Shown here one piece after another: positions 18,099-25,574 of a DNA stretch of 64,000 nucleotides. Source of the stretch: Cupriavidus numazuensis (GTDB lineage: Bacteria; Pseudomonadota; Gammaproteobacteria; Burkholderiales; Burkholderiaceae); NCBI RefSeq assembly GCF_905397435.1, contig NZ_CAJPVI010000019.1:78268-142267 (forward strand), given 5' to 3'. How positions within the stretch are numbered: the stretch's first letter is position 1; every line of letters starts with the position of its first letter. The position numbers and the translations under genes were made by a program. The notes under the pieces are model-generated. The model was not told where the DNA came from and ran no database searches. It saw only the letters and a list, made by a program, of their open reading frames with translations.

Positions 18099-18758
18099 AT
18101 GACAAACCGCCCCGCCACGCCCGCCGACAGCCGCAAGCTGTGGGACATCAGCCCCCCGCTTTCCCCCGCCACGCCCGTGTGGCCCGGCGACACGCCGTTC
18201 CAGCAGGAAACTGCCTGGCAGATGGACGAGCATTGTCCCGTCAATGTCGGCCGCATCACGCTGTCGCCGCATACCGGCGCCCATGCCGACGCGCCGCTGC
18301 ACTATGCCGCGGACGGCGCGCCGATCGGCGAAGTGGGCCTCGAACCTTACCTTGGCCGTTGCCGCGTGATCCATTGCGTGGGTGCCACGCCGGTCGTCGC
18401 GCCACATCATGTGGAACATGCGCTGAACGACCTGCCGACGCGCGTGCTGCTGCGCACGTACGAACGCGCGCCGCTCGATCAATGGGACACCGGTTTCTGC
18501 GCCGTCGCCCCCGAAACCATTGCGCTGCTCGCCGCGCATGGCGTGCAGCTGATCGGCATCGACACGCCGTCGCTGGACCCGCAGGAGTCCAAGACCATGG
18601 ACACGCACAAGGCCGTGCGCCGCCACGGGCTGGCCATCCTCGAAGGACTGGTGCTCGATGCCGTCGCCGAAGGCGACTACGAACTTATTGCGCTGCCGCT
18701 GCGCTTTGCCGGGCTCGACGCCAGCCCGGTACGCGCCGTGCTGCGTAGCCTTGACTGA
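18099..18758 (+). CDS. kynB: Kynurenine formamidase (arylformamidase)
   Basis: A 219-residue metal-dependent hydrolase that converts N-formylkynurenine to kynurenine. The cyclase-family signature is present: [20 protein letters not shown] near residue 14, the metal-binding [11 protein letters not shown] near 61, and [16 protein letters not shown] near 150. It is the first gene of kynB-kynU-kynA, read away from kynR, with KynR half-sites upstream. Confidence 0.95.
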   Translation: MTNRPATPADSRKLWDISPPLSPATPVWPGDTPFQQETAWQMDEHCPVNVGRITLSPHTGAHADAPLHYAADGAPIGEVGLEPYLGRCRVIHCVGATPVVAPHHVEHALNDLPTRVLLRTYERAPLDQWDTGFCAVAPETIALLAAHGVQLIGIDTPSLDPQESKTMDTHKAVRRHGLAILEGLVLDAVAEGDYELIALPLRFAGLDASPVRAVLRSLD

Positions 18759-18789
18759 ACACCCCCGCAATCCTTTGCCTCTTTCCGAC

Positions 18790-20046
18790 ATGACCGCACT
18801 GACCCGCGAGCAATGCCTGTTGCTCGACCAGCAAGACCCCCTGCGCGCGTTGCGCGACCAGTTCGCGCTGCCTGACGGCGTGATCTATCTCGATGGCAAT
18901 TCGCTCGGCGCCCGCCCGCGCGCTGCCGCGGCACGTGCCGCCGAAGTCGTCAGCGAGGAATGGGGCACCGGCCTGATCCGCAGCTGGAACACCGCGGGCT
19001 GGTTCGAGCTGCCCCAGCGCCTCGGCAACATGCTGGCCCCGCTGGTCGGCGCCGGCGAGAACGAAGTGGTGGTCACCGACACCACGTCGATCAACCTGTT
19101 CAAGGTGCTGGCCGCCGCGCTGCGCGTGCAGGCCACGCGCGATCCGTCGCGCAAGGTGATCGTGTCCGAAGCGAGCAATTTCCCGACCGACCTGTACATC
19201 GCCCAAGGCCTTGCGGATCTGCTGCAGCAAGGCTATTCGCTGCGCCTGGTGAACTCGCCCGCCGAGATCGACGCCGCCGTCGGCGCCGACACCGCCGTGC
19301 TGATGCTCACGCACGTGAACTACAAGAGCGGCGAGATGCTCGACATGGCCGCGCTGACCGAACTCGCCCATGCGCGCGGCGCGCTGACGGTGTGGGACCT
19401 GTGCCATTCGGCCGGTGCCGTGCCGGTCGCGCTGAACGCGTCGAAGGCCGACTACGCGATCGGCTGCACCTATAAGTACCTGAACGGCGGCCCGGGTTCG
19501 CCGGCCTTCGTCTGGGTCGCGCCGGCGCTGCGCGATGCCTTCTGGCAGCCGCTGTCGGGCTGGTGGGGCCACGCCGCGCCGTTCGCGATGGATCCGCAAT
19601 ACCGCCCCGTCGAAGGCGTACGCCGTTTCCTGTGCGGCACGCAGCCGATCACGTCGATGGCAATGGTCGAATGCGGGCTCGACATCTACGCGCAAACCGA
19701 CATGACGGCACTGCGCGCCAAGTCGCTGCAGCTCACCGACCTGTTCATCGCGCTCGTGGAATCGCGTTGCGGCCACCACCCGCTCACGCTGGTCACGCCG
19801 CGCGAGCACGCACGACGCGGCAGCCAGGTCAGCTTCGAACACCCGCAAGGCTATGCCGTGATGCAGGCACTGATCGAGCGCGGCGTGATCGGCGATTACC
19901 GCGAGCCGCGCATCATCCGCTTCGGCTTCACGCCGCTGTACACCAGCTTCACCGAAGTATGGGACGCCGTGGAAACGCTGCGCGACGTGCTGGATACCGA
20001 AACCTACCGGGCCGAGCGCTTCCATACGCGCGGCGCCGTGACCTGA
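18790..20046 (+). CDS. kynU: Kynureninase
   Basis: A 418-residue PLP enzyme that cleaves kynurenine to anthranilate and alanine. Visible features are YLDGNSLG near residue 35, [15 protein letters not shown] near 58, [13 protein letters not shown] near 200 and the PLP-lysine motif [15 protein letters not shown] near 225. ATG 18790 (MTALTREQ) lies 31 bp after the kynB stop; a longer in-frame start inside kynB is rejected. Confidence 0.95.
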   Translation: MTALTREQCLLLDQQDPLRALRDQFALPDGVIYLDGNSLGARPRAAAARAAEVVSEEWGTGLIRSWNTAGWFELPQRLGNMLAPLVGAGENEVVVTDTTSINLFKVLAAALRVQATRDPSRKVIVSEASNFPTDLYIAQGLADLLQQGYSLRLVNSPAEIDAAVGADTAVLMLTHVNYKSGEMLDMAALTELAHARGALTVWDLCHSAGAVPVALNASKADYAIGCTYKYLNGGPGSPAFVWVAPALRDAFWQPLSGWWGHAAPFAMDPQYRPVEGVRRFLCGTQPITSMAMVECGLDIYAQTDMTALRAKSLQLTDLFIALVESRCGHHPLTLVTPREHARRGSQVSFEHPQGYAVMQALIERGVIGDYREPRIIRFGFTPLYTSFTEVWDAVETLRDVLDTETYRAERFHTRGAVT

Positions 20047-20060
20047 GCGGGAGCCCCACC

Positions 20061-20945
20061 ATGAGCGAATTCAAGGGATGCCCGATGTCGGGCGCGGCAC
20101 GGCAAGGCGAGCAAGGCAAGCAGGGCGACAACTGGCATGGCGCGCAGATGGACTTCGCCAGGGACATGAGCTACGGCGACTACCTGGGCCTCGACCAGAT
20201 CCTGAGCGCGCAGCACCCGCTGTCGCCCGACCACAACGAGATGCTCTTCATCGTGCAGCACCAGACCACCGAGCTGTGGATGAAGCTGATGCTGCACGAG
20301 CTGCGCGCGGCGCGCGCATCGGTGCGCGAAGACGTCCTGCCGCCCGCCTTCAAGATGCTGACGCGCGTGTCGCGCATCATGGACCAGCTTGTGCAGGCGT
20401 GGAACGTGCTGGCCACGATGACGCCGCCCGAGTATTCGGCGATGCGGCCGTACCTCGGCATGTCGTCGGGCTTCCAGTCGTACCAGTACCGCGAGATCGA
20501 GTTCATCCTCGGCAACAAGAACGCGGCCATGCTGCGCCCGCATTCGCACCGGCCGGAACACCTGGAACTGGTGGAAACGGCGCTGAAGACGCCGTCGCTC
20601 TACGACGAGGCCATCCGCCTGATGGCGCGCCGCGGCTTTGCCATCGACGCCGACTGTGTGGAACGCGACTGGAGCCAGCCGACCGTCTACAACGCTTCGG
20701 TCGAGGCGGCGTGGCTCGAGGTCTACCGCAATCCCAACGCGCATTGGGAACTGTACGAACTCGGCGAGAAGTTTGTCGACCTGGAAGACTCGTTCCGCCA
20801 ATGGCGCTTCCGCCATGTGACGACGGTCGAACGCGTGATCGGCTTCAAGCGCGGTACCGGCGGCACCGAAGGCGTCAGCTATCTGCGCAAGATGCTCGAC
20901 GTGGTGCTGTTCCCGGAACTGTGGAAACTGCGTACCGACCTTTAA
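20061..20945 (+). CDS. kynA: Tryptophan 2,3-dioxygenase
   Basis: A 294-residue heme dioxygenase that opens the indole ring of L-Trp to give N-formylkynurenine. Signature regions are [19 protein letters not shown] near residue 36 (proximal region), [19 protein letters not shown] near 57, [17 protein letters not shown] near 135 and [16 protein letters not shown] near 263. ATG 20061 lies 14 bp after kynU, with GGGAG upstream. It completes the route tryptophan to anthranilate, although it is the last gene in the operon. Confidence 0.96.
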   Translation: MSEFKGCPMSGAARQGEQGKQGDNWHGAQMDFARDMSYGDYLGLDQILSAQHPLSPDHNEMLFIVQHQTTELWMKLMLHELRAARASVREDVLPPAFKMLTRVSRIMDQLVQAWNVLATMTPPEYSAMRPYLGMSSGFQSYQYREIEFILGNKNAAMLRPHSHRPEHLELVETALKTPSLYDEAIRLMARRGFAIDADCVERDWSQPTVYNASVEAAWLEVYRNPNAHWELYELGEKFVDLEDSFRQWRFRHVTTVERVIGFKRGTGGTEGVSYLRKMLDVVLFPELWKLRTDL

Positions 20946-20967
20946 GCCAACAGTGCGACGGCCGGCT

Positions 20968-21831
20968 TCAGCCGGCCGGGTCCGACAAGCGTGCGGCCAG
21001 CGCCTTCAGGGCCGGCGCAAGGGTCTCGTGGAACACGGACTCTTCGACCGTCCCATATGAGGCGCTGCAGCTGAGCATGTGCGGCTCCTTCTCCCCCACC
21101 GGCCGGAATGCCACCGCGCAGGCATGGATGGCCGGATGCCAGTCCCGGAACGACGACGCGTAGCCGCGCCGCTCGGCCTCTTCCAACGCCGCGCGCGTTG
21201 GCACTTCCTGCTGCTTCCATTGCTCCGGAAAGGCCTGGCTGAACTCGGCCAGCACGCGTTCCCGCCGCGCCGCCGGCAGCGCCGCCAGGTAGGCGCGCCC
21301 CATCGAACTCGACACCAGCGACAGCCGCGATCCCACGCCCAGCCCCAGCATCACGCCGGCGTCGTTACGGATCGACTCCAGATAGGTCACTTCCATGCGC
21401 TCGCGCTTGCCGAGCGACACCGACACGCCGTAGGACTGCGCGAACGCGAGCATATGCGGCCTCGCCAGCGCCACCACATCGGAAGCAGACAGATAGGCGT
21501 AGCCGAGCGCCAGCACGCCCGCATCGAGGGCGTATTTCCCCAGGCTCTCGTCATAGCGCAGGTAACCGAGCTGCACCAGCGTGCCGGCCAGCCGGCTCAC
21601 GGTGGCCTTGGGGAAGCCTGTACGGCGCACGAAATCCTGGTTGCCCAGCATGGCCTCGCCGGTGCGGAAGCAGCGCAGCAACTCCAGGCCGCGGGCCAGT
21701 GCCGTGACGAAGTTGGGATCGCTCTCGCGCACTGAGGCAGCGGAAGTGGTGTCTGGAGAAAGGCTGCTCAAGGCTGGCTCCGGTTGGGAGGTCGGGCGCC
21801 ACGCGCGACAATCGAACACACCGGTGTTCAT
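20968..21831 (-). CDS. IclR-family transcriptional regulator
   Basis: A 287-residue protein with an N-terminal winged helix (FVTALARGLELLRCF near residue 38, then a recognition region RTGFPKATVSRLAGTL) and a C-terminal IclR effector domain (SRLSLVSSSMGRAYLAALP near 150). It is divergent from gcdH, with a palindromic operator between them, so it probably controls glutaryl-CoA dehydrogenase and itself. Start ATG 21831 is preferred over 21879, which would run into the promoter region. Confidence 0.88.
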   Translation of the reverse strand: MNTGVFDCRAWRPTSQPEPALSSLSPDTTSAASVRESDPNFVTALARGLELLRCFRTGEAMLGNQDFVRRTGFPKATVSRLAGTLVQLGYLRYDESLGKYALDAGVLALGYAYLSASDVVALARPHMLAFAQSYGVSVSLGKRERMEVTYLESIRNDAGVMLGLGVGSRLSLVSSSMGRAYLAALPAARRERVLAEFSQAFPEQWKQQEVPTRAALEEAERRGYASSFRDWHPAIHACAVAFRPVGEKEPHMLSCSASYGTVEESVFHETLAPALKALAARLSDPAG

Positions 21832-21836
21832 CCCGC

Positions 21837-21898
21837 TTGCATGGCGAACGCATTGCGATATACTAATCCAACGGAACACAGTTCCGCAATGCGGAACT
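21837..21898 (+). promoter_or_regulatory. gcdH promoter and IclR-type operator
   Basis: TTGCAT (21837-21842), a 16-bp spacer and TATACT (21859-21864) form a plausible sigma-70 promoter. Just downstream, AGTTCCGC (21880-21887) and GCGGAACT (21891-21898) are a perfect 8-bp inverted repeat. A third half-site GGAAC (21873-21877) also pairs with GTTCC. The operator would sit at the transcription start, consistent with repression by the divergent IclR protein. Confidence 0.65.
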
Positions 21899-21991
21899 TA
21901 AAAATTCCACCGATTCCCTGGATTGCCGCTGAGGCGGGTGCATCACAATGCGCCTGGCAGCGGTTCCCCCGCTCTACCGAAGGAGACCTGC

Positions 21992-23185
21992 ATGGCTGCC
22001 AACGCCGAATTCCACTGGGCCGATCCCCTGCTGCTGGACCAGCAACTGACCGCCGAAGAACGCATGGTGCGCGACGCCGCCGCGGCGTACAGCCAGGACA
22101 AGTTGATGCCGCGCGTGCTCCAGTCGTTCCGCAATGAAAAGACCGACGTGGAAATCTTCCGCGAGATGGGCGAACTGGGCCTGCTCGGCCCGACCATCCC
22201 CGAGCAGTACGGCGGCCCGGGCCTGAACTACGTGAGCTACGGCCTGATCGCGCGTGAAGTCGAGCGCGTGGATTCGGGCTACCGTTCGATGATGAGCGTG
22301 CAGTCGTCGCTGGTGATGGTGCCGATCTATGAATTCGGCAGCGAAGCGCAAAAGCAGAAGTACCTGCCCAAGCTGGCCACCGGCGAGTGGATCGGCTGCT
22401 TCGGCCTGACCGAGCCGAACCACGGCTCCGACCCGGGCTCGATGGTCACCCGCGCCAAGAAGGTCGATGGCGGCTTTGAGCTGACCGGCGCCAAGATGTG
22501 GATCACCAACTCGCCGATCGCCGACGTGTTCGTGGTGTGGGCCAAGCTGGTGGGCGAAGACGGCAAGGAAGATATCCGCGGCTTCATCCTGGAAAAGGGC
22601 TGGAAGGGTCTGAGCGCCCCGGCCATCCACGGCAAGGTCGGCCTGCGCACGTCGATCACCGGCGAAATCGTGCTGGATCAAGTCTTCGTGCCGGAAGAGA
22701 ACATCATGCCGGGCGTGAAGGGCCTGAAGGGTCCGTTCACCTGCCTGAACTCGGCCCGCTACGGCATCGCCTGGGGCGCGCTCGGTGCCGCCGAGTTCTG
22801 CTGGCACACCGCCCGCCAGTACACGCTGGACCGCAAGCAGTTCGGCCGCCCGCTGGCGCAAACCCAGCTGGTACAGAAGAAGCTGGCCGACATGCAGACC
22901 GAGATCACGCTGGGCCTGCAAGGCTGCCTGCGCCTGGGCCGCATGAAGGACGAAGGCACGGCCGCGGTGGAAATCACCTCGATCATGAAGCGCAATTCGT
23001 GCGGCAAGTCGCTTGACATCGCCCGCGTGGCGCGTGACATGCTCGGCGGCAACGGCATCTCGGATGAATTCGGCGTGATCCGCCATGTGGTGAACCTGGA
23101 AGTGGTCAACACCTACGAAGGCACGCACGACATCCACGCGCTGATCCTGGGCCGCGCCCAGACCGGCCTGCAGGCCTTCTTCTGA
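21992..23185 (+). CDS. gcdH: Glutaryl-CoA dehydrogenase
   Basis: A 397-residue acyl-CoA dehydrogenase that oxidises and decarboxylates glutaryl-CoA to crotonyl-CoA (lysine, tryptophan and glutarate degradation). The FAD-binding [16 protein letters not shown] region lies near residue 135. The GCDH-typical C-terminal [20 protein letters not shown] contains the catalytic base Glu in the YEGTHD motif. ATG 21992 follows AAGGAGA. The gene ends a plus-strand transcript after which no partner CoA-transferase gene is seen. Confidence 0.95.
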   Translation: MAANAEFHWADPLLLDQQLTAEERMVRDAAAAYSQDKLMPRVLQSFRNEKTDVEIFREMGELGLLGPTIPEQYGGPGLNYVSYGLIAREVERVDSGYRSMMSVQSSLVMVPIYEFGSEAQKQKYLPKLATGEWIGCFGLTEPNHGSDPGSMVTRAKKVDGGFELTGAKMWITNSPIADVFVVWAKLVGEDGKEDIRGFILEKGWKGLSAPAIHGKVGLRTSITGEIVLDQVFVPEENIMPGVKGLKGPFTCLNSARYGIAWGALGAAEFCWHTARQYTLDRKQFGRPLAQTQLVQKKLADMQTEITLGLQGCLRLGRMKDEGTAAVEITSIMKRNSCGKSLDIARVARDMLGGNGISDEFGVIRHVVNLEVVNTYEGTHDIHALILGRAQTGLQAFF

Positions 23186-23230
23186 TCCGGGAACGGATAC
23201 CTCGCACCCGTCCCGTCTCCGCACAGAAAT

Positions 23231-23256
23231 AAAAAAGCCCGGCTGGAAAGCCGGGC
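23231..23256 (-). terminator. Intrinsic terminator of the peroxiredoxin gene
   Basis: GCCCGGC (23237-23243) and GCCGGGC (23250-23256) form a 7-bp stem with a 6-nt loop. On the minus strand the stem is followed by six T residues (23236-23231), placing it about 80 bp after the peroxiredoxin stop. On the plus strand it lacks a T tract but could still slow transcripts from gcdH. Confidence 0.8.
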
Positions 23257-23337
23257 GAAGCACACTACCAAGGAGACGACGGGCTGCCCCGCCGTAGACA
23301 ACATCGGCAAATGGCACAGGGCCTGAAGGCCCGGTGC

Positions 23338-23976
23338 CTACTTGTTCGGTTGCGGCGTGAGCCGCAGGTAAGGCCGCACGGCCTTGTAGCCCTTCGGGAA
23401 TTTCTCGCGGATCACTGCCTCGTCCTTCAGCGAAGGGACGATCACCACGTCGTCGCCGTCCTGCCAGTTGCCCGGCGTGGCCACGCTGTGGTTGTCAGTC
23501 AGCTGCAGCGAATCGATCACGCGCAGGATCTCGTTGAAATTGCGCCCGGTACTGGCCGGATACGTGATGATCAGGCGCACTTTCTTCTTCGGGTCGATGA
23601 TGAACAGCGAGCGCACCGTCAGGGTCTCGTTCGCGTTCGGGTGAATCATGTCGTACAACCGGGAGACCTTGCGGTCGCCATCGGCCAGGATCGGGAAATT
23701 GACCGTGGTCGATTGCGTCTCGTTGATGTCCTGAATCCACCCTTTATGGGACTCGACACCGTCCACCGACAGCGCTATCGCCTTCACGCCACGGCGCACG
23801 AACTCATCCCTGAGCCTGGCAGTCAGGCCCAGTTCCGTGGTGCACACTGGCGTGTAGTCCGCCGGATGCGAAAACAGCACGCCCCAACTGTCACCCAGCC
23901 AGTCGTGGAAGCGGATGCGGCCCTCGCTGGAATCCTGTTCGAAGTCGGGGGCGAGGTCGCCCAGTCGCAATGCCAT
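23338..23976 (-). CDS. 1-Cys peroxiredoxin (Prx6 type)
   Basis: A 212-residue AhpC/TSA-family peroxidase. The peroxidatic cysteine lies in HPADYTPVCTTELG near residue 45, and no second resolving Cys is seen downstream. The extended C-terminal domain (VIVPSLKDEAV...FPKGYKAVRPYLRLTPQP) is typical of Prx6-type enzymes. ATG 23976 is preceded by AGGAGA; the longer frame to 24033 is rejected. It probably detoxifies peroxides in the cytoplasm. Confidence 0.92.
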   Translation of the reverse strand: MALRLGDLAPDFEQDSSEGRIRFHDWLGDSWGVLFSHPADYTPVCTTELGLTARLRDEFVRRGVKAIALSVDGVESHKGWIQDINETQSTTVNFPILADGDRKVSRLYDMIHPNANETLTVRSLFIIDPKKKVRLIITYPASTGRNFNEILRVIDSLQLTDNHSVATPGNWQDGDDVVIVPSLKDEAVIREKFPKGYKAVRPYLRLTPQPNK

Positions 23977-24121
23977 GCTCGGTCTCCTGAAAAATGCGTG
24001 GAACCAGAGTATCCGGATTGCGATCGAACCCAAACGAATATAAAGTCACTACAAAATCACTCCCAGTCATATAGAGCGGCGCCCCGGGCGTGCGCCGCCG
24101 ATGGGACGACTTTGCCCCTGT

Positions 24122-24164
24122 TGGTTTCGTGGTCTTGAAACCACGGGTACTCGCCACATATGCT
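24122..24164 (+). promoter_or_regulatory. Sigma-70-like promoter of the elaB-yqjE-yqjK-like operon with overlapping inverted repeat
   Basis: TTGAAA (24135-24140), 18-bp spacer, TATGCT (24159-24164), 45 bp before the first ATG. An inverted repeat TGGTTTC (24122-24128)/GAAACCA (24137-24143) overlaps the -35 and could be a regulator site. Confidence 0.5.
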
Positions 24165-24208
24165 AAGTAACAGACAAGACGTGCCGTTACTCACCGGGGC
24201 AAGGCAAA

Positions 24209-24535
24209 ATGTCAGAAACCACACAAACCGAACCAACCGCCCGCAAACAGGAGAAACTGATGAGCGATGTCAAGACCGTTCTGTCCGACGCTGAAGAACT
24301 GCTGAAACAAGCAGCGTCGACCACCGGCGAAAAGGCTGCCGAACTGCGCGAGCGTGGCATGGGCCTGTTGAAGCAGGCCAAGGAAAAGGCCCAGGACCTG
24401 CAAGACGCCGTGGTCACCAAGAGCAAGGCCGCCGCGCGCGCAACCGATGACTATGTGCACGACCATCCGTGGCGCGCCGTCGGCGTGGCTGCCGGTGTGG
24501 GTCTGCTGGTCGGTCTGCTGCTGAACCGCAAGTAA
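24209..24535 (+). CDS. DUF883/ElaB/YqjD-type membrane-anchored protein
   Basis: A 108-residue protein. The first about 80 residues are charged helix or coiled coil (SDVKTVLSDAEELLKQAAS, then KQAKEKAQDLQDAVV). Next comes the family HPWRAVGVAAGVGLLVGLLL segment, a C-terminal transmembrane anchor ending in Arg/Lys. ElaB/YqjD proteins tether ribosomes to the inner membrane in stationary phase. An inner ATG at 24260 with a better ribosome site (AGGAGAAACTG) is a possible second start. It is the first gene of a three-gene stress operon. Confidence 0.85.
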   Translation: MSETTQTEPTARKQEKLMSDVKTVLSDAEELLKQAASTTGEKAAELRERGMGLLKQAKEKAQDLQDAVVTKSKAAARATDDYVHDHPWRAVGVAAGVGLLVGLLLNRK

Positions 24536-24705
24536 GGCTGGCCTGCGCGCGGCGCCCTGGCGCCGCGGCAACACAGGCATGGTCCGTCATCGTGTACGGG
24601 CCGGCCATTGGCCCGGGCCCGGACACGATGCGTGTGCCCCCGGGCTTCGCCCGCTGAAAGGCGTGGCCGGCAAATGCCGGCGCGCCGCTTCCTCGCCGGA
24701 GCCGC

Positions 24706-25086
24706 ATGAGCGAATCCTCTTCCTCACCCAAGTTAATGGAATCCGTGCGCAACCTGGCCGGTTCGCTGGTTGCGATGGCGCAGACGCGCCTGGAACTCGC
24801 CAGCGTCGAATTCGCCGAGGAGCGCACACGGCTCATGAAAGTGGGCCTGCTGGCCTGCTTCGGGCTGGTCTTCTTCGGCATTGCGCTGGTGACGTTCACC
24901 GCGCTGATCGCGATCCTGTTCTGGGACACCTACCGCTGGCAAGCCCTGGTCGGACTCGTGATTGCCTACCTCGTGCTGTCCGCCGGCTGCCTGGCATTTG
25001 CCCGACACCTGGTACGCAACGCGCCGCCCATGTTCGAGGCAACACTGGCGGAAATCGACAAAGACCGGGAGACCCTGCGCCGATGA
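24706..25086 (+). CDS. yqjE: Phage-holin-family/YqjE-like membrane protein
   Basis: A 126-residue protein with an N-terminal amphipathic segment (SLVAMAQTRLELASVEFAEE) and two transmembrane helices at about residues 47-70 and 80-103, matching the YqjE (putative actinobacterial Holin-X) family. It follows the ElaB/YqjD gene by 170 bp, and its stop overlaps the next ATG (ATGA), as in the yqjD-yqjE-yqjK arrangement of E. coli. It is probably a membrane stress protein and not a phage holin. Confidence 0.8.
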   Translation: MSESSSSPKLMESVRNLAGSLVAMAQTRLELASVEFAEERTRLMKVGLLACFGLVFFGIALVTFTALIAILFWDTYRWQALVGLVIAYLVLSAGCLAFARHLVRNAPPMFEATLAEIDKDRETLRR

Positions 25087-25574
25087 ACACTCCGGAATCC
25101 GGACCGGGCGCCGGCACACCGCCCCGTCGCGAGCATCCCCGCCCCGTGCGGTACGCGCGCGAAGTGCGATTGCCGCTCGACGTCCGCAAGGAACTGCTGC
25201 TGACGCGTGCGGAACTGGAGCGCCACGATCTGCTGAAAGCGCTGCATGATGTCAAAGGCGGCGCCCGGCGCCTGGGCAGCTTCGCCAACCTGCTGCCGCG
25301 CGCCGTGCGGCCGGCTTCGTTGATGAAGGTGCTCGGCCTGGCGCAGGACTATCCGCTGCTCAGCACGGCTGTCACGCTCGCCCTGCCGCTGCTGCGGCGC
25401 ACGCCGGTGCTGCGCTGGACGTGGAAGGCATCCAAGATCGGGGCCGCCGCCGGCGCCGCCTACTGGGCCTACAACGCCTGGCGCCAGGCCAACAGCCAGG
25501 CTGTGCCGCCCGCCGTCGATGGCGACGCCAAGCCGCCGCTCGACACGGGTTTCCGCGATCCGCTCGTCCGTTAG
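25083..25574 (+). CDS. YqjK-like hypothetical protein
   Basis: A 163-residue product starting at the ATG that overlaps the yqjE stop codon. The N-terminal 60 residues are basic (RREHPRPVRYAREVRLPLD, LLLTRAELERHDL). The middle has a moderately hydrophobic stretch (LLSTAVTLALPLLRR) and an Ala/Gly-rich helix (KIGAAAGAAYWAYNAW). YqjK identity is inferred from gene order rather than clear similarity. The stop overlaps that of the converging GGDEF-EAL gene. Confidence 0.6.
   Translation: MNTPESGPGAGTPPRREHPRPVRYAREVRLPLDVRKELLLTRAELERHDLLKALHDVKGGARRLGSFANLLPRAVRPASLMKVLGLAQDYPLLSTAVTLALPLLRRTPVLRWTWKASKIGAAAGAAYWAYNAWRQANSQAVPPAVDGDAKPPLDTGFRDPLVR

Noticed and set aside
24706..25086. Prophage holin
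   Set aside because: The holin-family name is only nominal; gene order with ElaB/YqjD- and YqjK-like genes and the absence of any phage gene fit a YqjE-type stress protein.
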